A stretch of DNA of 64,000 nt from Flavobacteriales bacterium. Its GTDB lineage: Bacteria; Bacteroidota; Bacteroidia; Flavobacteriales_D; Crocinitomicaceae. Location: contig JABXHO010000040.1 in NCBI GenBank assembly GCA_013373595.1, forward strand, positions 1 to 64,000. Reading direction: 5' to 3'. Of the stretch, positions 17,082 through 26,733 are shown in pieces. A program made the position numbers and the translations under genes. Positions within the stretch are counted from its first letter, which is position 1. Each line of letters starts with the position of its first letter. The notes below the pieces were generated by a model. The model was not told where the DNA came from. It made no database searches and saw nothing but the letters and a program-made list of their open reading frames with translations.

Positions 17082-17119
17082 TTTGTTTAATGTCTAACAT
17101 TTGTGATTAAACAAAATTA
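17082..17119. promoter_or_regulatory. Promoter and 10-bp inverted-repeat operator of the MerR gene
   Basis: TTTGTTTAAT (17082-17091) and ATTAAACAAA (17106-17115) are perfect 10-bp inverted arms 14 bp apart; the inner TGTTTA/TAAACA cores are 18 bp apart. The minus-strand -7 element TAATTTTG is at 17112-17119 and overlaps the upstream arm. The layout, -7 element running into a TTTGTTTA half-site, is the same as at crtI. Confidence 0.65.
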
Positions 17120-17175
17120 GTGAATATTTCCACAAATCTTTCATTTTCTCGGGTAATTTTTCCCATCTTTCGCTC

Positions 17176-18216
17176 ATGAACGGTCGAAACATAGACGATT
17201 GGATTCGAAAGAAACGCGAGCGGAGGCAAAATTCAACACCAGATGCGCTCTTTTCAGGAATTATTTCGGGAGATAAAACGGCGTTAAGCTCGGGCATCAC
17301 CTTGATTGAGAGTCAACTATCTGAAGATAGAGTCTTGGCGAACGAACTCCTTCAAAAATGCTTACCTAAAAGTGGACAATCCATTCGGATTGGAATAACG
17401 GGCGTTCCCGGAGTAGGTAAGAGCACATTCATTGAACATTTTGGCGGTTTGTTTACCAATGAGGGAGATAAAGTAGCTGTTTTGGCGGTTGATCCATCAA
17501 GTGCAGTGTCGCGCGGGAGTATTTTGGGAGATAAAACACGGATGAATGAGTTGACGAAAAATCCGGATGTATTTATTCGACCTTCTCCAGCAGGTGAAAC
17601 GCTTGGAGGTGTGGCACGGAAAACACGCGAGAGCATCATTTTGTGTGAAGCTGCGGGGTACAACGTGATCCTCGTTGAAACGGTTGGTGTGGGACAGTCG
17701 GAAGTGGTGGTGAAATCCATGGTTGATTTCTTCCTTCTACTAATGCTGTCTGGAGCTGGAGATGAACTTCAAGGGATTAAGAAAGGAATCATGGAAATGG
17801 CAGATGCGCTCATCATTACAAAAGCAGATGGCGATAATGTCAAAAAAGCTGCGATGGCCGCGCGTGAGTACAAAAATGCCATACACTTATTTCCTCCTAA
17901 TTCCAACGAGTGGATTCCAAAAGTGTTTACATGTAGCTCACTGGATGGAACCAATATGGATGAAGCACTAAAAACCATTCGTAGTTTCGAGAATCATGTG
18001 AAAATCAATGGTTCGTTTGAAAGAAATAGAAGAGAACAGGATAAAAAATGGCTTTCGGAGACTTTGAAAGAATTGATTCTGAACGGATTCTTTTCCAATC
18101 GTGAACTCATGAAGAGATTAAAACAAAATGAAGAGCGCGTGGCAAAAGGAGAACTCACTTCTTTTCAGGCCGCAGAAGAATTATTTGAAGCGTACCAACA
18201 TGGAAGAGACATTTAA
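17176..18216 (+). CDS. meaB: MeaB/ArgK family GTPase, methylmalonyl-CoA mutase chaperone
   Basis: G3E-type GTPase that protects and reloads adenosylcobalamin-dependent methylmalonyl-CoA mutase. Walker A at residues 73-84 (GITGVPGVGKST), the MeaB block VLAVDPSSAVSRGSILGDKT, switch motif ETVGVGQSE, and the base-recognition motif ITKADGDN. Length of 346 residues is normal. It is divergent from the B12-binding MerR gene across 97 bp; the mutase genes themselves are not in this window. The following S4-domain gene overlaps its 3' end by 17 bp. Confidence 0.94.
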   Translation: MNGRNIDDWIRKKRERRQNSTPDALFSGIISGDKTALSSGITLIESQLSEDRVLANELLQKCLPKSGQSIRIGITGVPGVGKSTFIEHFGGLFTNEGDKVAVLAVDPSSAVSRGSILGDKTRMNELTKNPDVFIRPSPAGETLGGVARKTRESIILCEAAGYNVILVETVGVGQSEVVVKSMVDFFLLLMLSGAGDELQGIKKGIMEMADALIITKADGDNVKKAAMAAREYKNAIHLFPPNSNEWIPKVFTCSSLDGTNMDEALKTIRSFENHVKINGSFERNRREQDKKWLSETLKELILNGFFSNRELMKRLKQNEERVAKGELTSFQAAEELFEAYQHGRDI

Positions 18217-18409
18217 AATAGAAGGAGAATACATCGAATTGATTCAGCTGTTGAAAGCAGTGGGAATTGCACAGACTGGGGGACATGCGAAATTCATCGT
18301 GGATGAAGGTGAAGTTGTGCGAAACGGTGAAGTTGAAACGCGAAAGCGCGCGAAATTAATTCCTGGAGATCGTATTGAAGTTGATGGAAATGTGATTAAC
18401 CTCACTTAA
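18200..18409 (+). CDS. S4-domain RNA-binding protein, YbcJ/YaaA type
   Basis: A 69-residue protein made almost entirely of one S4 RNA-binding domain: EYIELIQLLKAVGIAQTGGH, then FIVDEGEVVRNGEVETRKRA and the final PGDRIEVDG. This is the free-standing S4 family seen next to recF in Gram-positives and as YbcJ in E. coli; the role is probably ribosome- or RNA-related but not established. The ATG at 18200 lies inside the meaB coding end; the longer frame to 18128 adds residues with no S4 similarity. Confidence 0.85.
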   Translation: MEETFKIEGEYIELIQLLKAVGIAQTGGHAKFIVDEGEVVRNGEVETRKRAKLIPGDRIEVDGNVINLT

Positions 18410-18413
18410 TCCT

Positions 18414-19232
18414 TCAATCTTTCACCTTTTTCATTGCCTCAAACGCATGGTAAACAGCCAAATGTAAGGCGTCACCATGATCTTGCTCTTTCAGGAATTG
18501 GAAGTTCAAAAGTTCGGTTGGATTGTCTGATTTCTTTAGCTTTTTGTACAAGGCTTTGGCATCTCGCTTCATGATTTTTCCTTCTTCACCTACCGCAATA
18601 CAAATGGATTTTTTATCCGTATAGCTTTGGAACTCTAAATCCAATAAGGATTGATGATCCCACCATAAACTCGGACTCACAATGATGTATTTATCGAATA
18701 GATCGGGTTTCTTTGCTAAGATTTCTGTGGCGAGCAGTCCTCCCAACGACTGACCGATAATGGTCTTCTCGTCTTTTACCTTGTACGCCTTTTCAACATA
18801 TGGTTGCAATTCTTTTTCAATGAATTGAATGAATGCTTCCGATCCTCCTGTCGTTGGAAAGTCAATTTTGTCTTGTTCAATCGTTGTTGGATAACAAAAG
18901 TCGCGCTTTCGATCTACATTTTCGATTCCAATTACAATCGATTCCTCTATCATGTTGATCCATGAAAATGAAGCGAATTGAACCAGACCAGCGATGTGGA
19001 TAAAATCTTCGTCCTTTGAACCATCCAAGAGATAAATAACAGGATAGGTCTTGTCGTTATCCATGCTATAGCCATTCGGAAGGTAGATGTTGAGAATGCG
19101 ATCTTCATCCAAAATTACCGAGTGATATTCCAAACGTTCTCCAATCAGAAATCCATGTTTGGTAGCTTCTCTTGGTTGAGAAAAAGCATGAACTGATAGA
19201 AAAATAAAGAGAAAGGAGATGAATGTACGCAT
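18414..19232 (-). CDS. Exported alpha/beta-hydrolase, esterase D / IroE-like
   Basis: Secreted serine esterase of the putative-esterase family. Signal peptide MRTFISFLFIFLSVHAFSQ; oxyanion region YPVIYLLDGSKDEDF; nucleophile elbow TIIGQSLGGLLATE (Ser in GQSLGG, about residue 166); the acid and His are probably in the C-terminal part (KEQDHGDALH). Relatives cleave siderophore or other carboxylic esters; no iron genes adjoin it, so the substrate is open. Length is 272 residues. Confidence 0.82.
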   Translation of the reverse strand: MRTFISFLFIFLSVHAFSQPREATKHGFLIGERLEYHSVILDEDRILNIYLPNGYSMDNDKTYPVIYLLDGSKDEDFIHIAGLVQFASFSWINMIEESIVIGIENVDRKRDFCYPTTIEQDKIDFPTTGGSEAFIQFIEKELQPYVEKAYKVKDEKTIIGQSLGGLLATEILAKKPDLFDKYIIVSPSLWWDHQSLLDLEFQSYTDKKSICIAVGEEGKIMKRDAKALYKKLKKSDNPTELLNFQFLKEQDHGDALHLAVYHAFEAMKKVKD

Positions 19233-19280
19233 TGCTGTAAATTATGGTTTGCCTAAAAGTAGAAAGAAATCACGAGTAAA

Positions 19281-19751
19281 TCATGCTGCTATGGTCTTTC
19301 CAAAGAACATAAAGAAGAGAGTGGCTACCAACATTCCAAACATGAATCCAAATCCGAGATAGTATTCGGCGTGAATGCTGTTAAATGACATTGATTCTTG
19401 AATGCCCGGAAGTTTCGGAATGGATTCTAATTGACTATTGAGGTAGGTGATGCGTAAAAAGACAAACAACCAGCCCATAGACAATGTGAATGCGAGTGTT
19501 GATAGAAATTTCCAGCTTTTTTCGTAGACCACACCAAGGTCTGAAACATACATGAGTATGGGCAAAATGCCTATTGCCGAAGCGAAAACAAGTGTAGGAG
19601 AGAAATCGAATAGTTCAGTGGAAACAACTTGAACATCTTTTAGTTGGTCGATAACAGCTACGAAGAAGTAGTTCGAAAAAAGACCTCCTAAAAAAAGGAG
19701 TAGGGGTGTCAACAGAATTGTGAGAAACTTCTTCGTTCCTTTATGTTTCAT
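19281..19751 (-). CDS. Unknown four-helix membrane protein
   Basis: A 156-residue protein with four predicted membrane helices (starting near residues 8, 44, 76 and 125) and no recognisable catalytic motif. I do not recognise the family. The frame is open to 19763, but the ATG at 19751 overlaps the stop of the upstream lipoprotein gene as ATGA, the same coupling used elsewhere in this window, so I prefer it. Confidence 0.6.
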   Translation of the reverse strand: MKHKGTKKFLTILLTPLLLFLGGLFSNYFFVAVIDQLKDVQVVSTELFDFSPTLVFASAIGILPILMYVSDLGVVYEKSWKFLSTLAFTLSMGWLFVFLRITYLNSQLESIPKLPGIQESMSFNSIHAEYYLGFGFMFGMLVATLFFMFFGKTIAA

Positions 19752-20320
19752 TGTTTTTTCCATGCTGCAATCAATAATTCACGTGTTGCTTCGTCGGCAA
19801 GAATTTCCTGTAGCCAAGCTTGTTCTGAATCAATTGAATTTTTTGGTTTTCTATCTTGGTATGCCATGAACGGATCAAGATCATACCAGTTCTTTAAGTG
19901 AATCTTCGAAAGACAATATACGGCAACTTCGCCAGTTGTTGCAACAAAAAATGGGCAAGTATGAATATGCGTTGCCGAGGTGTCGGGCAATTGGTTGAGT
20001 AAAAAGTCGGTTAACTCTTCTTTCGGGTGATCAAAAAAAGGTGTCCAATCCGCTCTTGTTGCGTTTCTAGTGCTCGTTAATACACATGCTTGATTGCCAA
20101 AACGGCCGTTCACAACGCGCTGTCCACCTGTTAAACATCCCCCTTTTTCGTAGACAAGTTCCTGCCAAAGTGAATCGAGTGAAAGCTCTTTTTGAACTTC
20201 AACGGTATCTTCAACGATGGTTTCCTTTGTGATCGCTACTTGGGGTGTTGATGTTTGTGATTCTGGACCTGAACAGGCAACGAATGTCAGAAGGGGAATG
20301 GAGAGAAGTAAACACTTCAT
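19748..20320 (-). CDS. Unknown lipoprotein
   Basis: A 190-residue protein with a lipoprotein signal (MKCLLLSIPLLTFVAC), a Thr/Glu-rich linker, and a small globular domain containing three more cysteines (GGCLTGG, NQACVLT, HTCPFFV) and a fourth in AVYCLSK. The even cysteine number suggests disulfides in a periplasmic or surface fold. No family is recognised. It is sandwiched between two other unknown genes with 1-4 bp junctions, so the three are one operon. Confidence 0.6.
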   Translation of the reverse strand: MKCLLLSIPLLTFVACSGPESQTSTPQVAITKETIVEDTVEVQKELSLDSLWQELVYEKGGCLTGGQRVVNGRFGNQACVLTSTRNATRADWTPFFDHPKEELTDFLLNQLPDTSATHIHTCPFFVATTGEVAVYCLSKIHLKNWYDLDPFMAYQDRKPKNSIDSEQAWLQEILADEATRELLIAAWKKQ

Positions 20321-20321
20321 C

Positions 20322-20858
20322 CTAGAAAAGCTCCTGCAGTTCTTTCTTTAAGATGGCAACCGTAATTTCGGAGGGTAATTCACCTACTTCCGCCACAATT
20401 TCGAAAATTTTAGCGGATAAATCTGTTGCCATAGACGTTGCATCCATTTGTTTTCCTGCAAGGTTGATGATGCTGATCGTTTCTTCTTTCGATTTTTTCA
20501 CCATGTCCCACGCAGCGCCAGAAACAAACAATTGCTGGGCAATATTGTGCTCGTATTCTTCGCGAATCGTTTCCAATAATTTCACTTGAAATGCCATTGC
20601 AGGCAATCCCGGATTCTGCAGACGCATCACCAAACTATTTGGATGAATCCGTTCTAAAAACAGTACACATCGCTGGTACGCTTCCATACGTGAAGGAAGG
20701 AAAAATTCTTGCCGTTGCTGTTTCAAAGTTTGCGTCAACTCCAACTTAGCATCTTTTACTTTGCTCTCCGATTGCTGACGAAGAAAATATACAGCCGTTA
20801 ACAATACTGCTCCTGCTGGAACAACAATCAAGGCAATCTGAAAAATGATGGTTTCCAT
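20322..20858 (-). CDS. Membrane-anchored hypothetical protein of a Bacteroidota-conserved type
   Basis: One N-terminal membrane helix (residues 6-26) followed by an all-helical cytoplasmic domain (178 residues; SRMEAYQRCVLFLERIHPNS, EYEHNIAQQLFVSGAAWDMV). Proteins like this are common in Flavobacteriales without assigned function. First gene of a three-gene run (20858 to 19281). Confidence 0.6.
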   Translation of the reverse strand: METIIFQIALIVVPAGAVLLTAVYFLRQQSESKVKDAKLELTQTLKQQRQEFFLPSRMEAYQRCVLFLERIHPNSLVMRLQNPGLPAMAFQVKLLETIREEYEHNIAQQLFVSGAAWDMVKKSKEETISIINLAGKQMDATSMATDLSAKIFEIVAEVGELPSEITVAILKKELQELF

Positions 20859-21015
20859 ACTGTTTTATTTGAGAATACAAATATAGAATTCTAAAGTGCA
20901 AAAAAGTAACAGTGCTTCCCCATGAAGTGATGAAAATTGGTGTTTCGGGCTTTTCAATCGCGCTTCGTTCATTTCTCGCATCGAAAACCGTATTTTTACT
21001 CACAAAATTATCGGA

Positions 21016-22560
21016 ATGTCACAAACGCTTATTGTTATTGTTTTGGTCCTGTATTTTGGCGTACTGGTCGGAATTTCCTTGTTGACGTCTCGCAAAGCAA
21101 ACAACGAAAGCTTTTTTCGTGGTGATAAAAAATCTCCGTGGTATTTGGTTTCCTTCGGAATGATTGGAGCCTCATTGAGTGGGGTGACATTTTTGTCGAT
21201 TCCAGGTTGGGTCGGAGATGCGGCCAAGCAATTCAGTTACATGCAAGTGGTGTTCGGGTATTTGGTCGGCTATTTTATCGTAGCGTATGTGCTCTTGCCC
21301 TTGTTTTATCGATCGAATGTAACATCGATCTATGAGTATTTACAAGATCGATTTGGGTTCTGGAGCTATAAAACAGGTGCTTTTTTCTTTTTGATTTCAC
21401 GCATCATTGGGGCGTCTATTCGCTTATTGTTGGTGGCGAATGTACTTCAATCCGTTTTGTTTGAAGATTGGGGAATTCCTTTCGAAGTAACGGTGATTAT
21501 CTCCATTTTGTTGATCTGGATTTACACGAGTCGCGGTGGAATCAAAACAATCGTTTGGACGGATTCACTTCAAACCTTGTTCATGCTTTCGTCCGTTATT
21601 TTAACGGTTTATTTTATTTCAAATGCACTCGATTTGCCTGAAAAAGGGGGGATTATTACAGCTGTGGAGAACAGTGGAAATGCGAAAATGTTCTTTTTTG
21701 ATGATTTCCTAGGAGGGAATTATTTCTGGAAAAGTTTCTTGGGTGGAATGTTCATTACGATTGGAATGACGGGCTTGGATCAAGACATGATGCAGAAGAA
21801 CCTGTCGTGTAAGAACATTGGCGACGCACAAAAAAACATGATTAGCATGGCAGTGGTGTTGGTGGTGGTGAATCTTGTGTTTCTTGCCTTGGGAAGTCTT
21901 CTGTATATGTATGCAGAAGTGAACATGCCTGAAACAATTCAAGCGATTGCGGACAAAAAATTAGGAAGCGATATGCTCTTTTCAACCATTGCGATGAGTG
22001 ATGCCGTTGGACCGTTAGTGGGAATTTTGTTCTTACTTGGACTTGTCGCCGCAGCGTATTCCAGTGCAGATTCCGCTTTAACTTCACTTACCACTTCCTT
22101 TTCGATAGATTTTTTGAACTTGAAACGCAAGCGAAGAGCTGAACAAGAGCGAACGCGTAGAATGGTACACGTTGGTATGTCTGTGGTATTGGTACTTGTG
22201 ATCATTCTACTGAAGTACACCACGAATGATTCAGCCATTGGTTTACTCCTCAAGTTTGCAGGGTTTACGTATGGTCCACTCATCGGAATGTTCTTCTTTG
22301 GAATCATCTTTAAACGTGTTTTAAAAGACGGACTTGTTCCGTTAATTTGCCTTGCGTCTATTTTGCTCACGGTCGCTTTGTGGTATTTCTCCTTCGGAGG
22401 ACCAGGAATTCCCAAAGGTGAACCAGGATTATTTGGGAAGTACGTATTTGGCGTAGAAATCATCATTTTCAATTCCTTTTTCACATTCATCGGTATGTGG
22501 GCGGTTTCGAAAAGAAATGTCAATCAATTAGAAGAACATGAAAGTAGTATTGCACGATAA
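21016..22560 (+). CDS. Sodium:solute symporter (SSS family)
   Basis: A 514-residue inner-membrane transporter with about 13 helices. SSS-family landmarks are SGVTFLSIPGWVGD in helix 1-2, the amphipathic SIYEYLQDRFGFWSYKTGAF, and the Na-site helix AAAYSSADSALTSLTTSFSID. Substrate cannot be told; related proteins carry sugars, sialic acids, proline or pantothenate. The last 23 bp overlap the next gene, indicating co-transcription with the GlmU-like gene. Confidence 0.92.
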   Translation: MSQTLIVIVLVLYFGVLVGISLLTSRKANNESFFRGDKKSPWYLVSFGMIGASLSGVTFLSIPGWVGDAAKQFSYMQVVFGYLVGYFIVAYVLLPLFYRSNVTSIYEYLQDRFGFWSYKTGAFFFLISRIIGASIRLLLVANVLQSVLFEDWGIPFEVTVIISILLIWIYTSRGGIKTIVWTDSLQTLFMLSSVILTVYFISNALDLPEKGGIITAVENSGNAKMFFFDDFLGGNYFWKSFLGGMFITIGMTGLDQDMMQKNLSCKNIGDAQKNMISMAVVLVVVNLVFLALGSLLYMYAEVNMPETIQAIADKKLGSDMLFSTIAMSDAVGPLVGILFLLGLVAAAYSSADSALTSLTTSFSIDFLNLKRKRRAEQERTRRMVHVGMSVVLVLVIILLKYTTNDSAIGLLLKFAGFTYGPLIGMFFFGIIFKRVLKDGLVPLICLASILLTVALWYFSFGGPGIPKGEPGLFGKYVFGVEIIIFNSFFTFIGMWAVSKRNVNQLEEHESSIAR

Positions 22561-23680
22561 TAACAAGTGGCTCAAATTTGCTCCATTAACACTAACGCGA
22601 CCTGTTGGAAATCTCAGAATTGGAATTCTTACAAATGATGAGCGTTGGCGTTTTTTGTTACCTCATGTCGAGGTGGGATTCGTAACGGAAGACTATTTAT
22701 CGGGCAAATTTTCGCCAAATGATGGCATCATTATGAATGCTTGCGTGATTTTGAACCGTGAGATTGCCGATGCGATCACTTTGCTGGAAGACAATTCTGA
22801 ACTGCATGACGGAAACGATTGGATCGCACGACGCGGTGATGGTTCGCAAAAAGTGAATTTCTCGGGAAACAGCATTTCAATTTCAGAAAGATGGCACCTT
22901 TATCAATTGAATGGTGAAGCACTGAAGAGCGATTTTCAGTTGATTACAGAAGGACGAATGTCGGAACCGTTGTCAACCACAAACATCGTAATTGGCGATC
23001 CTGACTTGATTTTTTTAGAGGAAGGAGCGCAAGTGGAAGGAGCGATTTTGAATACCACAAATGGTCCTATTTACGTCGGAACCAATGCTGAAATTATGGA
23101 GGGATCGGTGGTGAGAGGTCCGCTGGCGATGAATCCAAGCAGTGCTCTGAAATTGGGCGCGAAAGTATACGGACCGACGACCTTGGGACCGCACTGTAAA
23201 GTTGGAGGAGAAGTGAATAATTGCATTTTCCAAAGCTTTTCAAACAAAGGTCATGATGGATTTTTGGGGAATTCGCTCATTGGTGAATGGTGTAATTTGG
23301 GAGCCGACACGAATTCATCCAACTTGAAGAATAATTATGGAATGGTGAAAACCTATTCATTCGAATCGAAGCAAATAGAACAGACAGATGTTCAATTTAT
23401 GGGACTTGTAATGGGAGATCACTCCAAATGTGGAATCAATACCATGTTCAACACAGCTACCGTTATTGGAGTTTGCAGTAATTTATTTGGAGCCGAATTT
23501 CCACCTAAATATGTTCCCTCTTTTCAATGGGGCGTAAATGGCGAGAGCTATAGATTCGATCGCGCGTTGGAAAGTGCTGAAAACATGATGGAGCGTCGAG
23601 GAGCGCAATTATCGTTGCATGATATCGACATTTTGCAGTTCATTTCTGACAAATCAAACGGATTTTCTGGCAATAACTAA
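22538..23680 (+). CDS. GlmU-like sugar nucleotidyltransferase homologue with left-handed beta-helix
   Basis: A 380-residue protein typical of Bacteroidota: an N-terminal part resembling a reduced nucleotidyltransferase (LRIGILTNDERW) and a C-terminal hexapeptide-repeat beta-helix (about residues 150-335: GAQVEGAILNTTNGPIYVG, IMEGSVVRGPLAM, LGPHCKVGGEVNN). The ending with NMMERRG is conserved in this group. The nucleotidyltransferase GxGTRM loop of true GlmU is missing, so the uridylyltransferase role is doubtful and acyltransfer or a structural role is possible. Translation overlaps the upstream symporter. Confidence 0.75.
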   Translation: MKVVLHDNNKWLKFAPLTLTRPVGNLRIGILTNDERWRFLLPHVEVGFVTEDYLSGKFSPNDGIIMNACVILNREIADAITLLEDNSELHDGNDWIARRGDGSQKVNFSGNSISISERWHLYQLNGEALKSDFQLITEGRMSEPLSTTNIVIGDPDLIFLEEGAQVEGAILNTTNGPIYVGTNAEIMEGSVVRGPLAMNPSSALKLGAKVYGPTTLGPHCKVGGEVNNCIFQSFSNKGHDGFLGNSLIGEWCNLGADTNSSNLKNNYGMVKTYSFESKQIEQTDVQFMGLVMGDHSKCGINTMFNTATVIGVCSNLFGAEFPPKYVPSFQWGVNGESYRFDRALESAENMMERRGAQLSLHDIDILQFISDKSNGFSGNN

Positions 23681-23808
23681 GACAAAATTGCAGTTCCAAT
23701 CGTGTGGCACACCCTTTGACAACTACCTATTCGTTATCGTGAATGTCTTTTTCGCCAGATTTTGGTTGGCAAACTGACACATTGACGGTTTATAGAGATA
23801 AGATATAT

Positions 23809-26256
23809 ATGACTGATTTTTTTGATAAGAATTTTTTAGAGTTAACTTCCAATATTGAAACGGACGCGGAATTCATACCGCTCATTACCGCTGAAGAAGA
23901 GGAGAGCATGCGTACGCAGAGTTTTCCTGAGGAATTGCCCATTTTGCCGCTGAGAAACAATGTATTATTTCCTGGGGTGGTGATTCCAATTACAGTAGGT
24001 CGCGATAAATCCATTCGCTTGATTCAAGATGCCAACAAGGGATCTAAAATCATTGGAGTTGTGGCACAGAAAAACTTTGATGAGGAAGAACCCGAATTCA
24101 AAGATTTGAATAAAGTTGGAACCGTGGCACAAATCATTCGTTTGTTGAAAATGCCTGATGGAAGTTCTACTGTGATCATTCAAGGGAAAAGACGTTTCGA
24201 ATTGACAGAGCCTACGCAAACGGAACCTTACCTTCGATCCAAAATTTCCTTGCTAGAGGAAACGCGTGTTGATGAAAGCAACCAAGAGATGAAGGTGATG
24301 TTCAAGTCAATCAAAGATTTGGCGTTGCAAATTATTCAGGATAGTCCAAACATTCCTTCGGAAGCTTCATTCGCAATTGGCAACATCGACAGCCCAACGT
24401 TCTTGGTGAATTTTGTGTCGTCGAATATGAATGCGGATGTGTCCAAGAAGCAAGAAATGCTTGAAGAACTTGATATTCGCAAACGCGTGATGATGGTGCT
24501 CGAACACTTGACGCTTGAAGCACAAATGCTCGAAATGCGCAACGAAATTCATACGAAGGTACGCAAGGATATGGATCGCCAGCAACGCGAATACTTCCTC
24601 CAACAACAAATTCGAACGATTCAAGATGAACTTGGAGACAATCCGCAGGAGCAAGATGTAAACGACATGCGTACACGCGCTTCGAAGAAAAAGTGGAATG
24701 AAACCATCGAAAAGTTATTCTACAAGGAACTCGATAAGTTGGGGAGAATGAACCCGCAAGGAGCAGAGTATACCGTTCAGATGAACTACCTCGATCTCAT
24801 GCTGGATTTGCCGTGGAATGAATATTCAGAAGATAATCTCGACTTAAAGCGTGCACGAAGAATTTTGGAACGCGATCACTACGGATTGGAAAAAGTAAAA
24901 GAACGAATCCTTGAGTATTTGGCTGTTTTGAAGTTGAAAGGAAATATGAAATCACCGATTTTGTGTTTCTATGGACCTCCAGGTGTCGGGAAAACATCCT
25001 TGGGGAAATCAATTGCCGAAGCGCTTGGACGAAAGTACATTCGAATGTCACTAGGTGGTTTGCACGACGAATCTGAAATTCGCGGTCACCGTAAAACCTA
25101 TATTGGAGCGATGCCGGGAAGAATCATTCAAAACATCAAAAAAGCGGGAATCAGTAACCCTGTTTTTGTCTTGGATGAGGTTGATAAATTAGGAAGAAGT
25201 AACCATGGAGATCCGTCTTCTGCGTTGTTAGAGGTGCTTGATCCTGAGCAAAACGATGAGTTTTACGATAATTACATTGAAACGGAGTACGATCTTTCAC
25301 GTGTGATGTTTATTGCAACGGCCAATAACTTAGGTGAAATTCAAGGTCCGCTTCGCGACCGAATGGAATTGATCGAAGTGAATGGCTACACGGTAGAAGA
25401 AAAGATCGAAATTGCCAAGCGCCACTTGTTGCCGAAGCAAATTGAGGAGCATGGAATTACGTCGAAAGATATTTCCGTTGATCGAAAAACAATCGAGAAA
25501 GTAATTGAGGAATATACCAACGAATCGGGAGTCCGAGGATTGGATAAAGTAATCGCTAAGTTGGTTCGAAACAGAGCGCGTCAAATAGCGATGGAGGAAA
25601 GCTTCGAACCAAAAATAAAGATCGACGATTTGTTCGATATTCTCGGTGCAGGACGAGCGAAAACAAAGTACAACAATAATGCAGTGGCAGGTGTTGTTAC
25701 AGGGCTTGCTTGGACAAGTGTGGGTGGAGATATTCTTTTCATCGAGTCTTCGCTTACACAAGGAAAAGGGAAGTTAACGCTCACAGGGAATCTTGGTGAT
25801 GTGATGAAAGAATCCGCAGTTATTGCTCTCGAGTATTTAAAGGCGCACAGTGAATTGCTCAATTTGGATCAAGATATTTTCGATAAAACGAATGTCCATA
25901 TTCACGTTCCAGAAGGAGCAACGCCAAAAGACGGACCAAGCGCTGGAATTACCATGCTCACATCTATTGCTTCGGTTTACACGAGTCGTAAGGTGAAGAA
26001 AAACTTGGCAATGACTGGAGAGATTACGCTCCGAGGCGAGGTGCTTCCCGTAGGAGGAATCAAAGAGAAAATCTTAGCAGCGAAACGAGCGGGAATCAAA
26101 GAAATTATCTTGTGCGATAAGAACAAAAAAGATGTTGATGATATCACGCATAGTTATTTGAAAGGTCTCACGTTCCATTATGTGAAGACCATGACGGAGG
26201 TGTTAGAAGTGGCGCTGACCAAACAAAAGGTAAAAAAATCAATTGTAACAATTTGA
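23809..26256 (+). CDS. lon: ATP-dependent Lon protease
   Basis: AAA+ serine protease that degrades misfolded and regulatory proteins. N-terminal substrate domain with [20 protein letters not shown], central coiled region ([20 protein letters not shown]), Walker [16 protein letters not shown], Walker [11 protein letters not shown], and the proteolytic dyad Ser in [10 protein letters not shown] with Lys in [14 protein letters not shown]. From the ATG at 23809 the length is 815 residues, as in other Bacteroidota; the frame runs to 23743 but the extra residues are not Lon-like. A terminator follows at 26285. Confidence 0.97.
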   Translation: MTDFFDKNFLELTSNIETDAEFIPLITAEEEESMRTQSFPEELPILPLRNNVLFPGVVIPITVGRDKSIRLIQDANKGSKIIGVVAQKNFDEEEPEFKDLNKVGTVAQIIRLLKMPDGSSTVIIQGKRRFELTEPTQTEPYLRSKISLLEETRVDESNQEMKVMFKSIKDLALQIIQDSPNIPSEASFAIGNIDSPTFLVNFVSSNMNADVSKKQEMLEELDIRKRVMMVLEHLTLEAQMLEMRNEIHTKVRKDMDRQQREYFLQQQIRTIQDELGDNPQEQDVNDMRTRASKKKWNETIEKLFYKELDKLGRMNPQGAEYTVQMNYLDLMLDLPWNEYSEDNLDLKRARRILERDHYGLEKVKERILEYLAVLKLKGNMKSPILCFYGPPGVGKTSLGKSIAEALGRKYIRMSLGGLHDESEIRGHRKTYIGAMPGRIIQNIKKAGISNPVFVLDEVDKLGRSNHGDPSSALLEVLDPEQNDEFYDNYIETEYDLSRVMFIATANNLGEIQGPLRDRMELIEVNGYTVEEKIEIAKRHLLPKQIEEHGITSKDISVDRKTIEKVIEEYTNESGVRGLDKVIAKLVRNRARQIAMEESFEPKIKIDDLFDILGAGRAKTKYNNNAVAGVVTGLAWTSVGGDILFIESSLTQGKGKLTLTGNLGDVMKESAVIALEYLKAHSELLNLDQDIFDKTNVHIHVPEGATPKDGPSAGITMLTSIASVYTSRKVKKNLAMTGEITLRGEVLPVGGIKEKILAAKRAGIKEIILCDKNKKDVDDITHSYLKGLTFHYVKTMTEVLEVALTKQKVKKSIVTI

Positions 26257-26284
26257 TTGATAGATTTTCAAAAATGAAACTTGG

Positions 26285-26315
26285 AAGGTGTTGAAGAAAT
26301 TCAGCACCTTTTTTT
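26285..26315 (+). terminator. Intrinsic terminator of lon
   Basis: AAGGTGTTGAA (26285-26295) pairs with TTCAGCACCTT (26300-26310) with one G-U pair, a GAAA tetraloop and a seven-T tract. Confidence 0.85.
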
Positions 26316-26733
26316 ATAAGCAACTGTAAAACAGTTAGTAAGTTGCATGTTTTTCATGATTATTTAGCTTTTTCAAGCATTTAGATTGAATTATTTCATC
26401 GGGTAAATTGGCTCATTGAACGATACATTTTGATAGTTCGTAGAGTATAATTGAATAATTTGTTGAAAAAAAATGATCTGAAATGAATCGAGATATTGAT
26501 TCTTTTGCTAATTTGGATTCGAACAAAGTAGTTGTGATCAGCAGATTTTTCTGTGTGAACGCAATGTAAAGAACCAGAAGTAAACCTACACTACACATCT
26601 CCCACATAATTGTTTCAATTTGAAACACAACTTTTGATGCTTTACGTGCATACAGATTTTCTGTTGTGTTAGCTGCGCTGTAGACGACAAGGAAACGTTT
26701 TACACTACTTCGAAAACTTATAACAGAGGAACT
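26316..26733. other. Gene-free stretch before the VgrG cassette
   Basis: About 420 bp of AT-rich sequence. The only long frame (minus strand, 26413-26799) runs into the start of vgrG on the other strand, has a Ser/Phe-rich composition and no family features; I take it as chance. A purine-rich ribosome site (AGAGGA) lies 5 bp before the vgrG ATG. No exact TAnnTTTG element was found; TACATTTTG near 26425 has one base too many. Confidence 0.5.
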
